Assembly: GCF_902712855.1 (NCBI RefSeq)
Contig: NZ_LR743507.1
Span: forward strand, 730,001-794,000
Direction of reading: 5' to 3'
Source of the DNA: Variovorax paradoxus
GTDB lineage: Bacteria; Pseudomonadota; Gammaproteobacteria; Burkholderiales; Burkholderiaceae_C
DNA length: 64,000 nt
The position numbers and the translations under genes were made by a program. Of the stretch, positions 19,923 through 28,167 are shown one piece after another. The notes under the pieces are model-generated. The model did no database searches. It had not been told where the DNA came from and saw only the letters and a list, made by a program, of their open reading frames with translations. How positions within the stretch are numbered: position 1 is the first letter of the stretch; each line of letters opens with the position of its first letter.

Positions 19923-20657
19923 ATGACGCTGCCGACCGACGCTCCCGCCCACAACGACCGCGCGCTCTTCGTGCTGTCGGTGCTGGCCCAGAGCAAGGCG
20001 GCCATGACGGCGGCCGAACTGGTGCACGCCACCGGCCTGTCGCAGAGCACGCTGTACCGGCAGGTCGCCACCCTGAGGCGCTGGGGCTTCGTGATGGAGA
20101 CGGACGGGCGCTATTCGCCCGGCCCGGTGAGCGTGCAGCTCGCCAGCGGCTTCGACGGCAACTCCGACCTCGTGATGGCCGCGCGCGCCGACATGCGCGC
20201 GCTGGCCCAGCAGAGCCATGAAAGCGTGGCGCTGGTCACGGTGGTCAACGACCGCGTCGTGTGCCTGGAAATGATCGACAGCGAGCAGTCGCTGCGCTGC
20301 TCGTTCGACCGCGGCCGCAGCGTGCCTGCGCGCGACGGCGCCAGCGCCAAGTGCCTCCTGGCCCATCTGCCGCCCGACCAGCGCGATGCCCTGCTCGAGG
20401 GCCTGGGCGAAAGCCCCGAGCGCCGCGCGGCGCGCATCGCCGAGCTCGACGCCATCCGCGAAGCCGGCCATGCCGTGACCCACGGCGAGGTCGATGCCGG
20501 CGTGTGGGGCGCGAGCGCGCCGGTGCTCGCCACGGGGCGCCGACTGCGCGGCGCGATCACGCTCATGGCGCCGCTCACGCGCGTCGAAGGCATGGAAGCT
20601 GCATTGCTCCACATGACCGTCGTCACGGCGGCCCGCATCTCCCGCGCCCTGCAGTAG
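19923..20657 (+). CDS. IclR-family transcriptional regulator
   Basis: The 244 residues form an N-terminal winged helix (AAELVHATGLSQSTLYRQVATLRRWGFV) and a C-terminal IclR effector domain (PARDGASAKCLLAHLPPDQRDALLEGLG). I chose ATG 19923 (MTLPTDAPAHNDRALFVLSV). The frame also runs from 19854, but the extra 23 residues are not family-like. No good ribosome site is visible for either. It sits between hutU and an amino acid importer within the hut island, so it probably controls the importer or a branch of the pathway. The ligand is unknown. Confidence 0.85.
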   Translation: MTLPTDAPAHNDRALFVLSVLAQSKAAMTAAELVHATGLSQSTLYRQVATLRRWGFVMETDGRYSPGPVSVQLASGFDGNSDLVMAARADMRALAQQSHESVALVTVVNDRVVCLEMIDSEQSLRCSFDRGRSVPARDGASAKCLLAHLPPDQRDALLEGLGESPERRAARIAELDAIREAGHAVTHGEVDAGVWGASAPVLATGRRLRGAITLMAPLTRVEGMEAALLHMTVVTAARISRALQ

Positions 20658-20704
20658 CCGCGGCGCCGCTTTTTCCTTTCATTCATTCCCACGAAAGCTT
20701 CACC

Positions 20705-21457
20705 ATGAACACCCGCCGCACCCTCGTCGCCGCCGCTCTTTCCAGCGTGGCATTCCTCGGCCTTGCCGGCTCCGCCATGGCACAGGGCGAACCGCTGCGC
20801 GTCGCCACCGACGCCACCTTCCCGCCGATGGAATTCGTCGAGAACGGCAAGCGCACCGGCTTCGACGTGGAACTGGTCGAGGCCATCGGCAAGACGCTGG
20901 GCCGCAAGATCGAGTGGATCGACATCGACTTCAAGGGCCTCGTGCCGGGCCTGGTGTCGAAGCGCTTCGACATGGCCGTCTCGGGCATCTACATCACCGA
21001 CGAGCGCAAGAAGGTCGTCGACTTCACCGTGCCCTACTACGCGGGCGGCCTCGTGGTGATGGTGAAGGACGGCAACACGGCGATCAAGACGCCGGCCGAC
21101 ATCAACGGCAAGAAGGTCAGCGTGCAGGTGGGCACCAAGTCGGTGAGCTACACCAAGGAGAAATTCCCGCAGGTGCAACTGATGGAAGTCGAGAAGAACC
21201 AGGAGATGTTCAACCTCGTCGACATCGGCCGCGCCGATGCCGCCGTGACCGGCAAGCCCGCCGCTTACCAGTACGTGCGTACGCGCGGCGGCCTGAAGGT
21301 GCTGCCCGAGCAGATCACCACCGAGGAATACGGCATGGCGATTCGCAAGGACACGCCCGAGCTGACCAAGGCGGTGAACGGCGCGATCGAGAAGCTCAAG
21401 GCCGACGGCACCTACGCCCAGATCGAGAAGAAGTGGTTCAGCAGCACCGCCAAGTAA
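20705..21457 (+). CDS. Polar amino acid ABC transporter substrate-binding protein
   Basis: The 250-residue periplasmic protein has a signal peptide cleaved after AGSAMA. Its family 3 extracellular solute-binding fold is shown by LRVATDATFPPMEFVENGKRTGFDVELVEAIGKTLG and FDMAVSGIYITDERKKVVDFTVPYY. This class includes HisJ, ArtJ and GlnH. Location inside the hut island favours histidine or a related amino acid. Seven bases separate it from the permease. Confidence 0.88.
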   Translation: MNTRRTLVAAALSSVAFLGLAGSAMAQGEPLRVATDATFPPMEFVENGKRTGFDVELVEAIGKTLGRKIEWIDIDFKGLVPGLVSKRFDMAVSGIYITDERKKVVDFTVPYYAGGLVVMVKDGNTAIKTPADINGKKVSVQVGTKSVSYTKEKFPQVQLMEVEKNQEMFNLVDIGRADAAVTGKPAAYQYVRTRGGLKVLPEQITTEEYGMAIRKDTPELTKAVNGAIEKLKADGTYAQIEKKWFSSTAK

Positions 21458-21464
21458 GCGCGCG

Positions 21465-22133
21465 ATGGACTTCGATTTCTCGCCGGTCTGGCAAGGCTGG
21501 CCAGACCTGCTGCGCGGTGCGCTCGTCACGGTGGAGATCACCGCGTGCGCGCTTGCGCTGGGCTGCGTGCTGGGACTGCTCATCGGCATCGGCCGGCTGA
21601 ACCCGAAGCGGCGCTGGCTCTACGGTGTGTGCACAGCGTATGTGGCGGCCATTCGCGGCACGCCGCTGCTGGTGCAGCTGTTCATCCTGTTCTTCGGGTT
21701 GCCGCACTTCGGCATCCTGCTGCCTGCATTCCTGTGCGGCGTGCTGGGGCTCGGCGTGTACTCGGGCGCCTACGTGTCGGAGATCGTGCGCGGTGCGATC
21801 CAGTCGATCGACAAGGGCCAGACGATGGCTGCGCAGTCGCTGGGCATGACGCCCGGCGTCGCGATGCGCCAGATCGTGCTGCCGCAGGCGGTGGTGCGCA
21901 TGATCCCGCCGCTGGGCAACGAGTTCATCGCGCTCATCAAGAACTCGGCGCTGGTGTCGCTGCTGACGATTCACGACGTGATGCACGAGGGGCAGAAGAT
22001 CATCAGCGTGTCGTACCGGTCGCTGGAGGTCTACCTGGCGATCGCGGTGGTCTACTTCGTGCTGACCGGCACCATGACGCTGATCCTGCGGCACTTCGAG
22101 CAGAAGCTGCGGCAAGGCGGGTTGATGCGATGA
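21465..22133 (+). CDS. Polar amino acid ABC transporter permease (HisM/GlnP family)
   Basis: The 222-residue inner-membrane subunit has five hydrophobic stretches and the family motifs TPLLVQLFILFFGLP and AAQSLGMTPGVAMRQIVLPQAVVRMIPPLGNEFIALIKNSALVS (EAA loop). It pairs with the preceding binding protein. The third component, an ATPase, is absent from this locus, so it must come from another site or be shared. hutD follows after a repeat. Confidence 0.88.
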   Translation: MDFDFSPVWQGWPDLLRGALVTVEITACALALGCVLGLLIGIGRLNPKRRWLYGVCTAYVAAIRGTPLLVQLFILFFGLPHFGILLPAFLCGVLGLGVYSGAYVSEIVRGAIQSIDKGQTMAAQSLGMTPGVAMRQIVLPQAVVRMIPPLGNEFIALIKNSALVSLLTIHDVMHEGQKIISVSYRSLEVYLAIAVVYFVLTGTMTLILRHFEQKLRQGGLMR

Positions 22134-22152
22134 GTGCGCTTTCGGCGTTTGC

Positions 22153-22272
22153 ATTTCTCCTTCCCCCGCCGGGGGAGGGCAGGGGTGGCGGCCCGATGGC
22201 CTCGACCCCGGCGCGGCGCTCGTTGGGCGCTGCCCCCATCCCAACCTTCCCCCAAAGTGGGAAGGAGCGAGA
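22153..22272 (+). repeat. GC-rich palindromic repeat (family B) between permease and hutD
   Basis: The element has a 5' arm CTTCCCCCGCCGGGGGAGGG and a 3' arm CCTTCCCCCAAAGTGGGAAGG, joined by about 50 bp. Its 3' half closely matches a segment inside nicB (about 53815-53851). The GGAAGGAGCGAGAGGAG end supplies purine-rich sequence next to the hutD start codon, so the repeat probably contributes its ribosome site. Confidence 0.75.
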
Positions 22273-22281
22273 GGAGCGCAC

Positions 22282-22854
22282 ATGAGCGGCGTGCAACGCT
22301 TCTCCCGCGCCACGCTCCCGGTCACGCCCTGGAAGAACGGCGGCGGCACCACGCAGGAAATCGTCAGCTGGCCGCGGGACGTGGGGCTCGACAGCTTCGG
22401 TTGGCGCGTGAGCATCGCGACCATCGCGGCATCCGGTCCGTTCTCGGTGTTCGCGGGCATCGACCGCGTCATCACGCTCCTCGAAGGCGACGGCGTGCGC
22501 CTCTTCACGCACGACGCGCGCATCGACCATCCGCTCGATGTGCCGCTGCAGCCCTTCGCCTTCAGCGGTGACGAGGCCATCGACTGCACGCTGGCCGGCG
22601 GCACGTCGACCGACTTCAATGTGATGACGCGACGCGGCCAGTGGCGTGCGGATGTGCGCGTGCTCGGCAGTGCAACCGCCATCGAAGCCGCGCCGCACGG
22701 CGTGCTGCTGGCGCTGCGCGGCGCCTGGCAGGTGAACGGCCAGCAGCTGCTGGCCGGCGAAGGCCTGCACTGGGCCGACGCATCGCATGCCTGGCAGGCA
22801 CTGCCCGAAGGCCCGGACGCGCGATTGATGGCCGTGCGCATCCTGCCGGCCTGA
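22282..22854 (+). CDS. hutD: HutD family protein
   Basis: HutD is a small cupin-type protein found in hut clusters; in pseudomonads it is reported to limit hut activity, perhaps as a governor binding N-formylglutamate or a related metabolite. The 190 residues start MSGVQRFSRATLPVTPWKNGGGTTQEIVSWP, the diagnostic HutD opening, with WRVSIATIAASGPFSVFAGIDRVITLLEG following. The start lies after GAGAGGAG. It is not an enzyme of the main path. Confidence 0.93.
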   Translation: MSGVQRFSRATLPVTPWKNGGGTTQEIVSWPRDVGLDSFGWRVSIATIAASGPFSVFAGIDRVITLLEGDGVRLFTHDARIDHPLDVPLQPFAFSGDEAIDCTLAGGTSTDFNVMTRRGQWRADVRVLGSATAIEAAPHGVLLALRGAWQVNGQQLLAGEGLHWADASHAWQALPEGPDARLMAVRILPA

Positions 22855-22908
22855 CGCTCGCAACGGCCGCAACCGCGAGAACGACAACGACAACGACAAA
22901 GAGAGACG

Positions 22909-24135
22909 ATGAAACCCGTATCCACCCATCCGTCGGCCGACGGCCTCTGGACCGGCCTGCGCCGTGCGTCGGCGCCGGAAGAGGACGCCGCCATTGCCGT
23001 GACCCAGGGCACGATCCGCTGGGTCGGCGCGCGCAGCGCACTGCCTGCCGAATTCGCGGGCCTTGCGCCGCACGCTGGCGGCGGCGCGCTGGTCACGCCG
23101 GGCCTGGTCGACTGCCACACCCACCTCGTCTATGGCGGCCAGCGTGCGAACGAGTTCGCGATGCGGCTCGCCGGCGCCACGTACGAAGAGGTGGCGAAGG
23201 CCGGCGGCGGCATCGTGTCTTCGGTGCGTGCCACGCGCGAGGCCGATGAAGACACGCTGTTTGCGCAGGCGTCGGCCCGGCTCGAACAACTGCTGGCCGA
23301 CGGCGTGTGCGCCATCGAGATCAAGTCGGGCTACGGCCTGTCGCTGGCGCACGAGCGCAAGCAGCTTCGCGTGGCGCGCCGCCTCGGCGAAGCCTACGGC
23401 GTCACGGTGCGCACCACGTTTCTCGGCGCGCATGCGCTGCCCCCCGAATACGCCGGCCGTAGTGCCGAGTACATCGATCGGGTCTGCAACGAAATGCTGC
23501 CTGCGCTGGCGGCCGAAGGGCTGGTCGACGCGGTCGACGTGTTCTGCGAACGCATCGCCTTCTCGCTCGCCGAGACCGAGCAGGTCTTCAAGGCCGCGAA
23601 GGCGCTGGGCCTGCCGGTGAAGCTGCATGCCGAGCAGCTCTCGGACATGGGCGGCGCGGCGCTGGCCGCGCGCCATGGCGCGCTGTCGTGCGACCACATC
23701 GAGCACCTGTCGGCCGAGGGCATCGAGGCGATGCGCCGCGCGGGCACCGTGGCCGTGCTGCTGCCCGGCGCGTACTACACGCTGCGCGACACGCACCTGC
23801 CGCCCATCGATGCGCTGCGCGCCGCGGGCGTGCCGATGGCGGTGTCCACCGACCACAACCCCGGCACCTCGCCGGCGCTGAGTCTCCTGCTGATGATCAA
23901 CATGGCCTGCACCCTGTTTCGCCTTACCGTGCCGGAGGCGCTCGACGGCGTCACCGTTCATGCGGCGCGCGCACTGGGCCTTCAGGACACGCACGGCGCC
24001 ATCGCGCCCGGCATGCCCGCCAACTTCGTGCTGTGGAACCTGCGCGAGCCGGCCGAGTTCGCCTATTGGTTCGGCCAGCAACCCTTGCGCACCGTGGTGC
24101 GCCAGGGCCGCATCGCCATCGGAGCCTCTCAATGA
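22909..24135 (+). CDS. hutI: Imidazolonepropionase
   Basis: The enzyme opens 4-imidazolone-5-propanoate to N-formimino-L-glutamate, the third step. It is an amidohydrolase-superfamily metalloenzyme of 408 residues. Metal ligands are visible in DCHTHLVYGG, the central KLHAEQLSDMGG, and VSTDHNPGTSP. The start ATG 22909 follows GAGAGACG. Its stop overlaps the hutF start (ATGA). Confidence 0.96.
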   Translation: MKPVSTHPSADGLWTGLRRASAPEEDAAIAVTQGTIRWVGARSALPAEFAGLAPHAGGGALVTPGLVDCHTHLVYGGQRANEFAMRLAGATYEEVAKAGGGIVSSVRATREADEDTLFAQASARLEQLLADGVCAIEIKSGYGLSLAHERKQLRVARRLGEAYGVTVRTTFLGAHALPPEYAGRSAEYIDRVCNEMLPALAAEGLVDAVDVFCERIAFSLAETEQVFKAAKALGLPVKLHAEQLSDMGGAALAARHGALSCDHIEHLSAEGIEAMRRAGTVAVLLPGAYYTLRDTHLPPIDALRAAGVPMAVSTDHNPGTSPALSLLLMINMACTLFRLTVPEALDGVTVHAARALGLQDTHGAIAPGMPANFVLWNLREPAEFAYWFGQQPLRTVVRQGRIAIGASQ

Positions 24136-25514
24136 CGAACACGCTTTTCGCCGCCGACGCGCTGCTGCCCGAAGGTTGGGCCCGCAACGTGCTGCTGGCA
24201 TGGAACGACGCCGGCCGGTTCACGCAGGTTCAGGCCGGCGTGCAGCGGCCCGTCGATGCGGCGGTCGCGAGCGGCCCCGTGATCCCCGGCATGCCCAACC
24301 TGCATTCGCACGCTTTCCAGCGCGCCTTTGCCGGTCTCACCGAGCACCGCGCCGAGCAGCACGACAGCTTCTGGAGCTGGCGCACGCTCATGTACCGCTT
24401 CGCCGCGCGCCTCGGGCCGCAGCACATGGAGGCCATCGCCACCTGGCTCTACGCCGAGATGCTCGAGGCGGGCTACACCAGCGTGTGCGAGTTCCAGTAC
24501 GTGCACCATGACGTGGATGGCCGCCCCTATGCCGACGACGCCACGCTGAGCCTGGCATTGCTGCGCGCCGCGCAGAAGACCGGCATCGGCTTCACGCTGC
24601 TGCCCGTGCTCTACCAGACCGGCGGCTTCGGCGACCAGCCGCCGAGCGAGGGGCAGCGCCGCTTCATCCGCTCGACCGGGTCGATGCTGCGCCTGCTGGA
24701 GGTGCTCAAGCCGGCATGCGATGCGCAGGGTGCACGCCTGGGCCTTGCGCCGCACTCGCTGCGCGCCGTGCCGCCCGAGGGACTGCGCGATGCCCTGGCG
24801 GGGCTCGACGCCATCGACCGCACCGCGCCCATTCACATCCACATCGCCGAGCAGACCAGGGAAGTGGACGACTGCGTGGCCTGGAGCGGCCTGCGGCCGG
24901 TCGAGTGGCTGCTCGACCACGCGCCGGTGGATGCGCGCTGGTGCCTCGTGCACGCCACGCACATGAATGACGCCGAGTACGAGTACGCGGCCCGGAGCGG
25001 CGCCGTGGCCGGCCTGTGCCCGACGACCGAAGCCAACCTGGGCGACGGCATCTTCGACTTCGCGAGGTGGCGCGGCCACGGCGGCGCCTGGGGCGTGGGC
25101 TCGGACAGCCATGCCTGCGTCAACGCGGCCGAAGAACTGCTGATGCTCGAATACAGCCAGCGGCTGGGCAAGCGACAGCGCAACGTGGGCGCGACGGCCG
25201 CGCAGCCGCACGTGGCCACCGCGTTCACGCTCGAGGCGGTGCGCGGCGGCGCGCAGGCCTCGGGCCGCGCCGTGGCCGGGCTGGCCGCAGGCCAGCAGGC
25301 CGACTTCGTCGTGCTCGACGCATCGCACCTCGCGCTGCAGGGGCTGCCGGCGCCCGATATGCTCTCGGCCCACGTCTTCGCGAGCCACCGCACCTCCGCC
25401 ATCGACGGCGTATGGGTGGCAGGCCGCCCGCGCGTCGCGGCCGGCCGCCATGCGCTGCACGGCGAAGCCGCCGCCGCCTTCGTGGCGGCGCGCACCCAAC
25501 TACTCAAGGACTGA
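24132..25514 (+). CDS. hutF: Formimidoylglutamate deiminase
   Basis: HutF hydrolyses N-formimino-L-glutamate to N-formyl-L-glutamate and ammonia. Its presence shows that this organism uses the five-step route rather than direct formiminoglutamase. The 460-residue amidohydrolase has metal-binding MPNLHSHAFQRAF, HIHIAEQTREVDDC and GVGSDSHACVNAAEEL. The gene overlaps hutI by 4 bp, indicating translational coupling. Confidence 0.95.
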   Translation: MTNTLFAADALLPEGWARNVLLAWNDAGRFTQVQAGVQRPVDAAVASGPVIPGMPNLHSHAFQRAFAGLTEHRAEQHDSFWSWRTLMYRFAARLGPQHMEAIATWLYAEMLEAGYTSVCEFQYVHHDVDGRPYADDATLSLALLRAAQKTGIGFTLLPVLYQTGGFGDQPPSEGQRRFIRSTGSMLRLLEVLKPACDAQGARLGLAPHSLRAVPPEGLRDALAGLDAIDRTAPIHIHIAEQTREVDDCVAWSGLRPVEWLLDHAPVDARWCLVHATHMNDAEYEYAARSGAVAGLCPTTEANLGDGIFDFARWRGHGGAWGVGSDSHACVNAAEELLMLEYSQRLGKRQRNVGATAAQPHVATAFTLEAVRGGAQASGRAVAGLAAGQQADFVVLDASHLALQGLPAPDMLSAHVFASHRTSAIDGVWVAGRPRVAAGRHALHGEAAAAFVAARTQLLKD

Positions 25515-25521
25515 CCCCACC

Positions 25522-26346
25522 ATGGCCACCACGCCTTTCACCACCACCGAGCCGGCGTTCCGCTTCCGACAGGGCACGCGGCCGCTGCTCATCTCGATGC
25601 CGCACGCCGGCACTTTCGTGCCGCCCGCGCTCGCCGCCCGCTTCACCGAGGAAGCGCGCCACGTGCCCGACACCGACTGGCATCTCGAGCAGCTCTACGA
25701 CTTCGCCGATGCGATGGGCGCCTCGGTGCTGGTGGCCACGCACTCGCGGTACGTGGTCGACCTGAACCGGCCGCCGGACGGCGCCAGCCTGTACCCCGGG
25801 CAGAGCGTCACCGGCCTGTGCCCGGTCGACACCTTCGACGACACGCCTGTGTATGCCGATGCCGCCGACGTGCCGGACGACGAGGAGATCGGCCGGCGCC
25901 GCGACGCCGTCTGGCAGCCGTACCACGCGAAGCTGGCCGAAGAGCTCGCGCGCATTCGCGCGCAGCATGGCGTGGCCGCGCTGTGGGACGCGCACTCCAT
26001 CCGCTCGGTGCTGCCGCGCTTCTTCGAAGGCAAGCTGCCCGACCTGAACCTGGGCACCGGCAAGGGCACCAGCTGCGACCCGGCACTGGCGCAGACGCTG
26101 CTCGGCATTGCCGAAAGCGCCACCGGCTACACCGGCGTGCTCAACGGCCGCTTCACCGGCGGCTACATCACGCGGAACTACGGCAACCCCGCGCAGAACG
26201 TGCACGCGGTCCAGCTGGAGATGACGCAGTCGAGCTACATGCAGGAGAAGCTGCCGTTCGACTATCTGCCCGACGTGGCCGCGGGCGTGAAGCCGTACGT
26301 GCGCGACATGCTCGAGGCCGTGCTGAACTTCGTCGAGCGTCGCTGA
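25522..26346 (+). CDS. hutG: N-formylglutamate deformylase
   Basis: The final step of the route yields L-glutamate and formate. The 274 residues match the N-formylglutamate amidohydrolase family, with PLLISMPHAGTFVPP, DTDWHLEQLYDFA, WDAHSIRSVLPRFFEG and GGYITRNYGNP. It begins 8 bp after hutF and ends the hut operon. A family-A repeat starts about 10 bp after its stop. Confidence 0.95.
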   Translation: MATTPFTTTEPAFRFRQGTRPLLISMPHAGTFVPPALAARFTEEARHVPDTDWHLEQLYDFADAMGASVLVATHSRYVVDLNRPPDGASLYPGQSVTGLCPVDTFDDTPVYADAADVPDDEEIGRRRDAVWQPYHAKLAEELARIRAQHGVAALWDAHSIRSVLPRFFEGKLPDLNLGTGKGTSCDPALAQTLLGIAESATGYTGVLNGRFTGGYITRNYGNPAQNVHAVQLEMTQSSYMQEKLPFDYLPDVAAGVKPYVRDMLEAVLNFVERR

Positions 26347-26355
26347 CCTCTTCCA

Positions 26356-26450
26356 GGAACGCCGTCGATCCGGCTTCGCCGGGCGACCGGCGTTGCCCCC
26401 GGCAGGGGGAAGGAGAAGCGGCGCGAAGTGCGCGCAGCTTGGGGGCGAGC
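26356..26450 (-). repeat. Single inverted copy of the 97-bp repeat (family A)
   Basis: It starts with GGAACGCCG and ends GCTTGGGGGCGAGC. It is the reverse complement of the array unit at 27519-28099, with several substitutions. It occupies nearly all of the hutG-metH gap and ends 14 bp before the metH N-terminal gene, whose own GGAGG ribosome site follows it. Confidence 0.88.
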
Positions 26451-26464
26451 GACAATCGGAGGCT

Positions 26465-27517
26465 ATGAAGCCTCTTGTCTATACCCACGGTCAGGCCCTG
26501 CCTGGCATCCTCGCAAAGCGCATCGCCATCCTCGACGGCGCCATGGGCACGATGATCCAGCGCTTCAAGCTCACCGAGGAACAGTACCGAGGCGAGCGCT
26601 TCAAGGATTTCGAGCGCGACGTGAAGGGCAACAACGAGCTGCTCTCGCTCACGCGCCCCGATGTCATCTCCGACATCCACGAGGGCTACCTCGCGGCCGG
26701 CGCCGACCTGATCGAGACCAACACCTTCGGCGCGACCACCATCGCGCAGGAGGACTACAAGATGGCGCATCTCGCGCGCGAGATGAACCTCGAGTCGGCG
26801 AAGCTGGCGCGCGCGGCCTGCGACAAGTTCAGCACGCCCGACAAGCCGCGCTTCGTGGCCGGCGCCCTCGGCCCGACGCCCAAGACGGCGAGCATCAGCC
26901 CTGATGTGAACGACCCTGGCGCGCGCAACGTCAATTTCGAGGAGCTGCGCGCGGCCTACTACGAGCAGACCGAGGCGCTGGTCCAGGGCGGCGCCGACGT
27001 GATCCTGGTCGAGACCATCTTCGACACGCTCAACGCCAAGGCCGCACTGTTCGCGGTGGACGAGTATTTCGACAACAGCGGCAATCGCCTGCCGCTCATC
27101 ATCAGCGGCACCGTGACCGACGCCTCGGGCCGCATCCTGAGCGGGCAGACCGTCACCGCCTTCTGGCACAGCGTGCGCCATGCGCAGCCGCTGGCCATCG
27201 GCCTGAACTGCGCGCTGGGCGCGGCGCTGATGCGCCCGTACATCCAGGAGCTGGCGCGCGTCGCCGGCGACACCTTCATCAGCTGCTACCCGAACGCCGG
27301 CCTGCCTAACCCGATGAGCGACACCGGCTTCGACGAGACGCCCGAGGTCACCTCGCGCCTGCTGCACGAGTTCGCGTCCGAAGGTTTGGTGAACATCGTG
27401 GGCGGCTGCTGCGGCACCACGCCGGACCACATCGCCGCGATCGGCAAGGCCGTGGCGCCGATGCAAGGCCGCGCGCTGGGCGGCAACGCCGCGGGCTTCT
27501 ACAAGGAAGCCGCGTAG
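26465..27517 (+). CDS. metH: Methionine synthase, homocysteine-binding module as a separate protein
   Basis: The 350 residues cover only the first domain of cobalamin-dependent methionine synthase. The barrel begins RIAILDGAMGTMIQRFKL and carries the zinc ligands in LNCALGA and GGCCGTTPDH, which activate homocysteine. The folate, cobalamin and reactivation domains are encoded separately at 30754-33525. The ribosome site GGAGG lies 5 bases upstream. The protein ends cleanly with the domain and then a stop, so this is a natural split rather than a late nonsense mutation. The two products should assemble to make methionine from homocysteine and methyltetrahydrofolate. Confidence 0.9.
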   Translation: MKPLVYTHGQALPGILAKRIAILDGAMGTMIQRFKLTEEQYRGERFKDFERDVKGNNELLSLTRPDVISDIHEGYLAAGADLIETNTFGATTIAQEDYKMAHLAREMNLESAKLARAACDKFSTPDKPRFVAGALGPTPKTASISPDVNDPGARNVNFEELRAAYYEQTEALVQGGADVILVETIFDTLNAKAALFAVDEYFDNSGNRLPLIISGTVTDASGRILSGQTVTAFWHSVRHAQPLAIGLNCALGAALMRPYIQELARVAGDTFISCYPNAGLPNPMSDTGFDETPEVTSRLLHEFASEGLVNIVGGCCGTTPDHIAAIGKAVAPMQGRALGGNAAGFYKEAA

Positions 27518-27518
27518 T

Positions 27519-28099
27519 TGGTTCGCCCCCAGGCTTCGCGCACTTCGTGTCGCTTCTCCTCCCCCTACCGGGGGCAACACCTGCGGCCCGGCAGAGCCGG
27601 TTCCGCGGTGTTCCTGGTTCGCCCCCAGGCTTCGCGCACTTCGTGTCGCTTCTCCTCCCCCCTACCGGGGGCAACACCTGCGGCCCGGCAGAGCCGGTTC
27701 CGCGGTGTTCCTGGTTCGCCCCCAGGCTTCGTGCACTTCGTGTCGCTTCTCCTCCCCCCTACCGGGGGCAACACCTGCGGCCCGGCAGAGCCGGTTCCTC
27801 GGTGTTCCTGGTTCGCCCCCAGGCTTCGCGCACTTCGTGTCGCTTCTCCTCCCCCCTACCGGGGGCAACACCTGCGGCCCGGCAAAGCCGGTTCCTCGGT
27901 GTTCCTGGCTCGCCCCCAGGCTTCGCGCACTTCGTGTCGCTTCTCCTCCCCCCTACCGGGGGCAACACCTGCGGCCCGGCAAAGCCGGTTCCTCGGTGTT
28001 CTTGGCTCGCCCCCAGCCTTCGCGCACTTCGTGTCGCTTCTCTTCCCCTCTACCGGGGGCAACACCTGCGGCCCGGCAAAGCCGGTTCCGCGGTGTTCC
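27519..28099 (+). repeat. Six-copy tandem array of a 97-bp palindromic repeat
   Basis: Unit starts are 27519, 27615, 27712, 27809, 27906 and 28003; five units are 97 bp and the first is 96 bp. Copies differ at only a few positions (CAGAGCC/CAAAGCC, TCCGCGG/TCCTCGG, GGTTC/GGCTC). Each unit contains a CCCCCTACCGGGGG hairpin and a longer imperfect palindrome AACACCTGCGGCCCGGC / GCCGGTTCCGCGGTGTT. The array begins one base after the metH stop. Since 97 is not a multiple of three, the open frames across it are not credible genes. There are no spacers, so it is not a CRISPR. Confidence 0.96.
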
Positions 28100-28118
28100 G
28101 AAATCGCACCTGCGCTGA

Positions 28119-28147
28119 TTGACGAGCCGGGACCGCCGGCCTAGGCT
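28119..28147 (+). promoter_or_regulatory. Sigma-70-like promoter for the SH3-domain gene
   Basis: TTGACG (28119-28124), a 17-base spacer and TAGGCT (28142-28147) form a well-spaced promoter 20 bp before the start codon at 28168. It lies just after the repeat array, so the downstream gene does not depend on read-through. Confidence 0.5.
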
Positions 28148-28167
28148 GGTGCGCAAGGAGCCTCGCC

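Noticed and set aside
26472..26483. CTTGTCTATACC resembling the hut palindrome
   Set aside because: It is inside the first codons of the metH N-terminal gene, lacks the right half-site CAG, and is explained by coding sequence.
27519..28099. CRISPR array
   Set aside because: Units are 97 bp and essentially identical along their whole length with no variable spacers, and no cas genes are near.
27518..28144. Several frames of 70-208 codons on both strands across the 97-bp array
   Set aside because: The unit length is not a multiple of three, so the frames rotate through the same DNA. They reflect repeat composition rather than coding.
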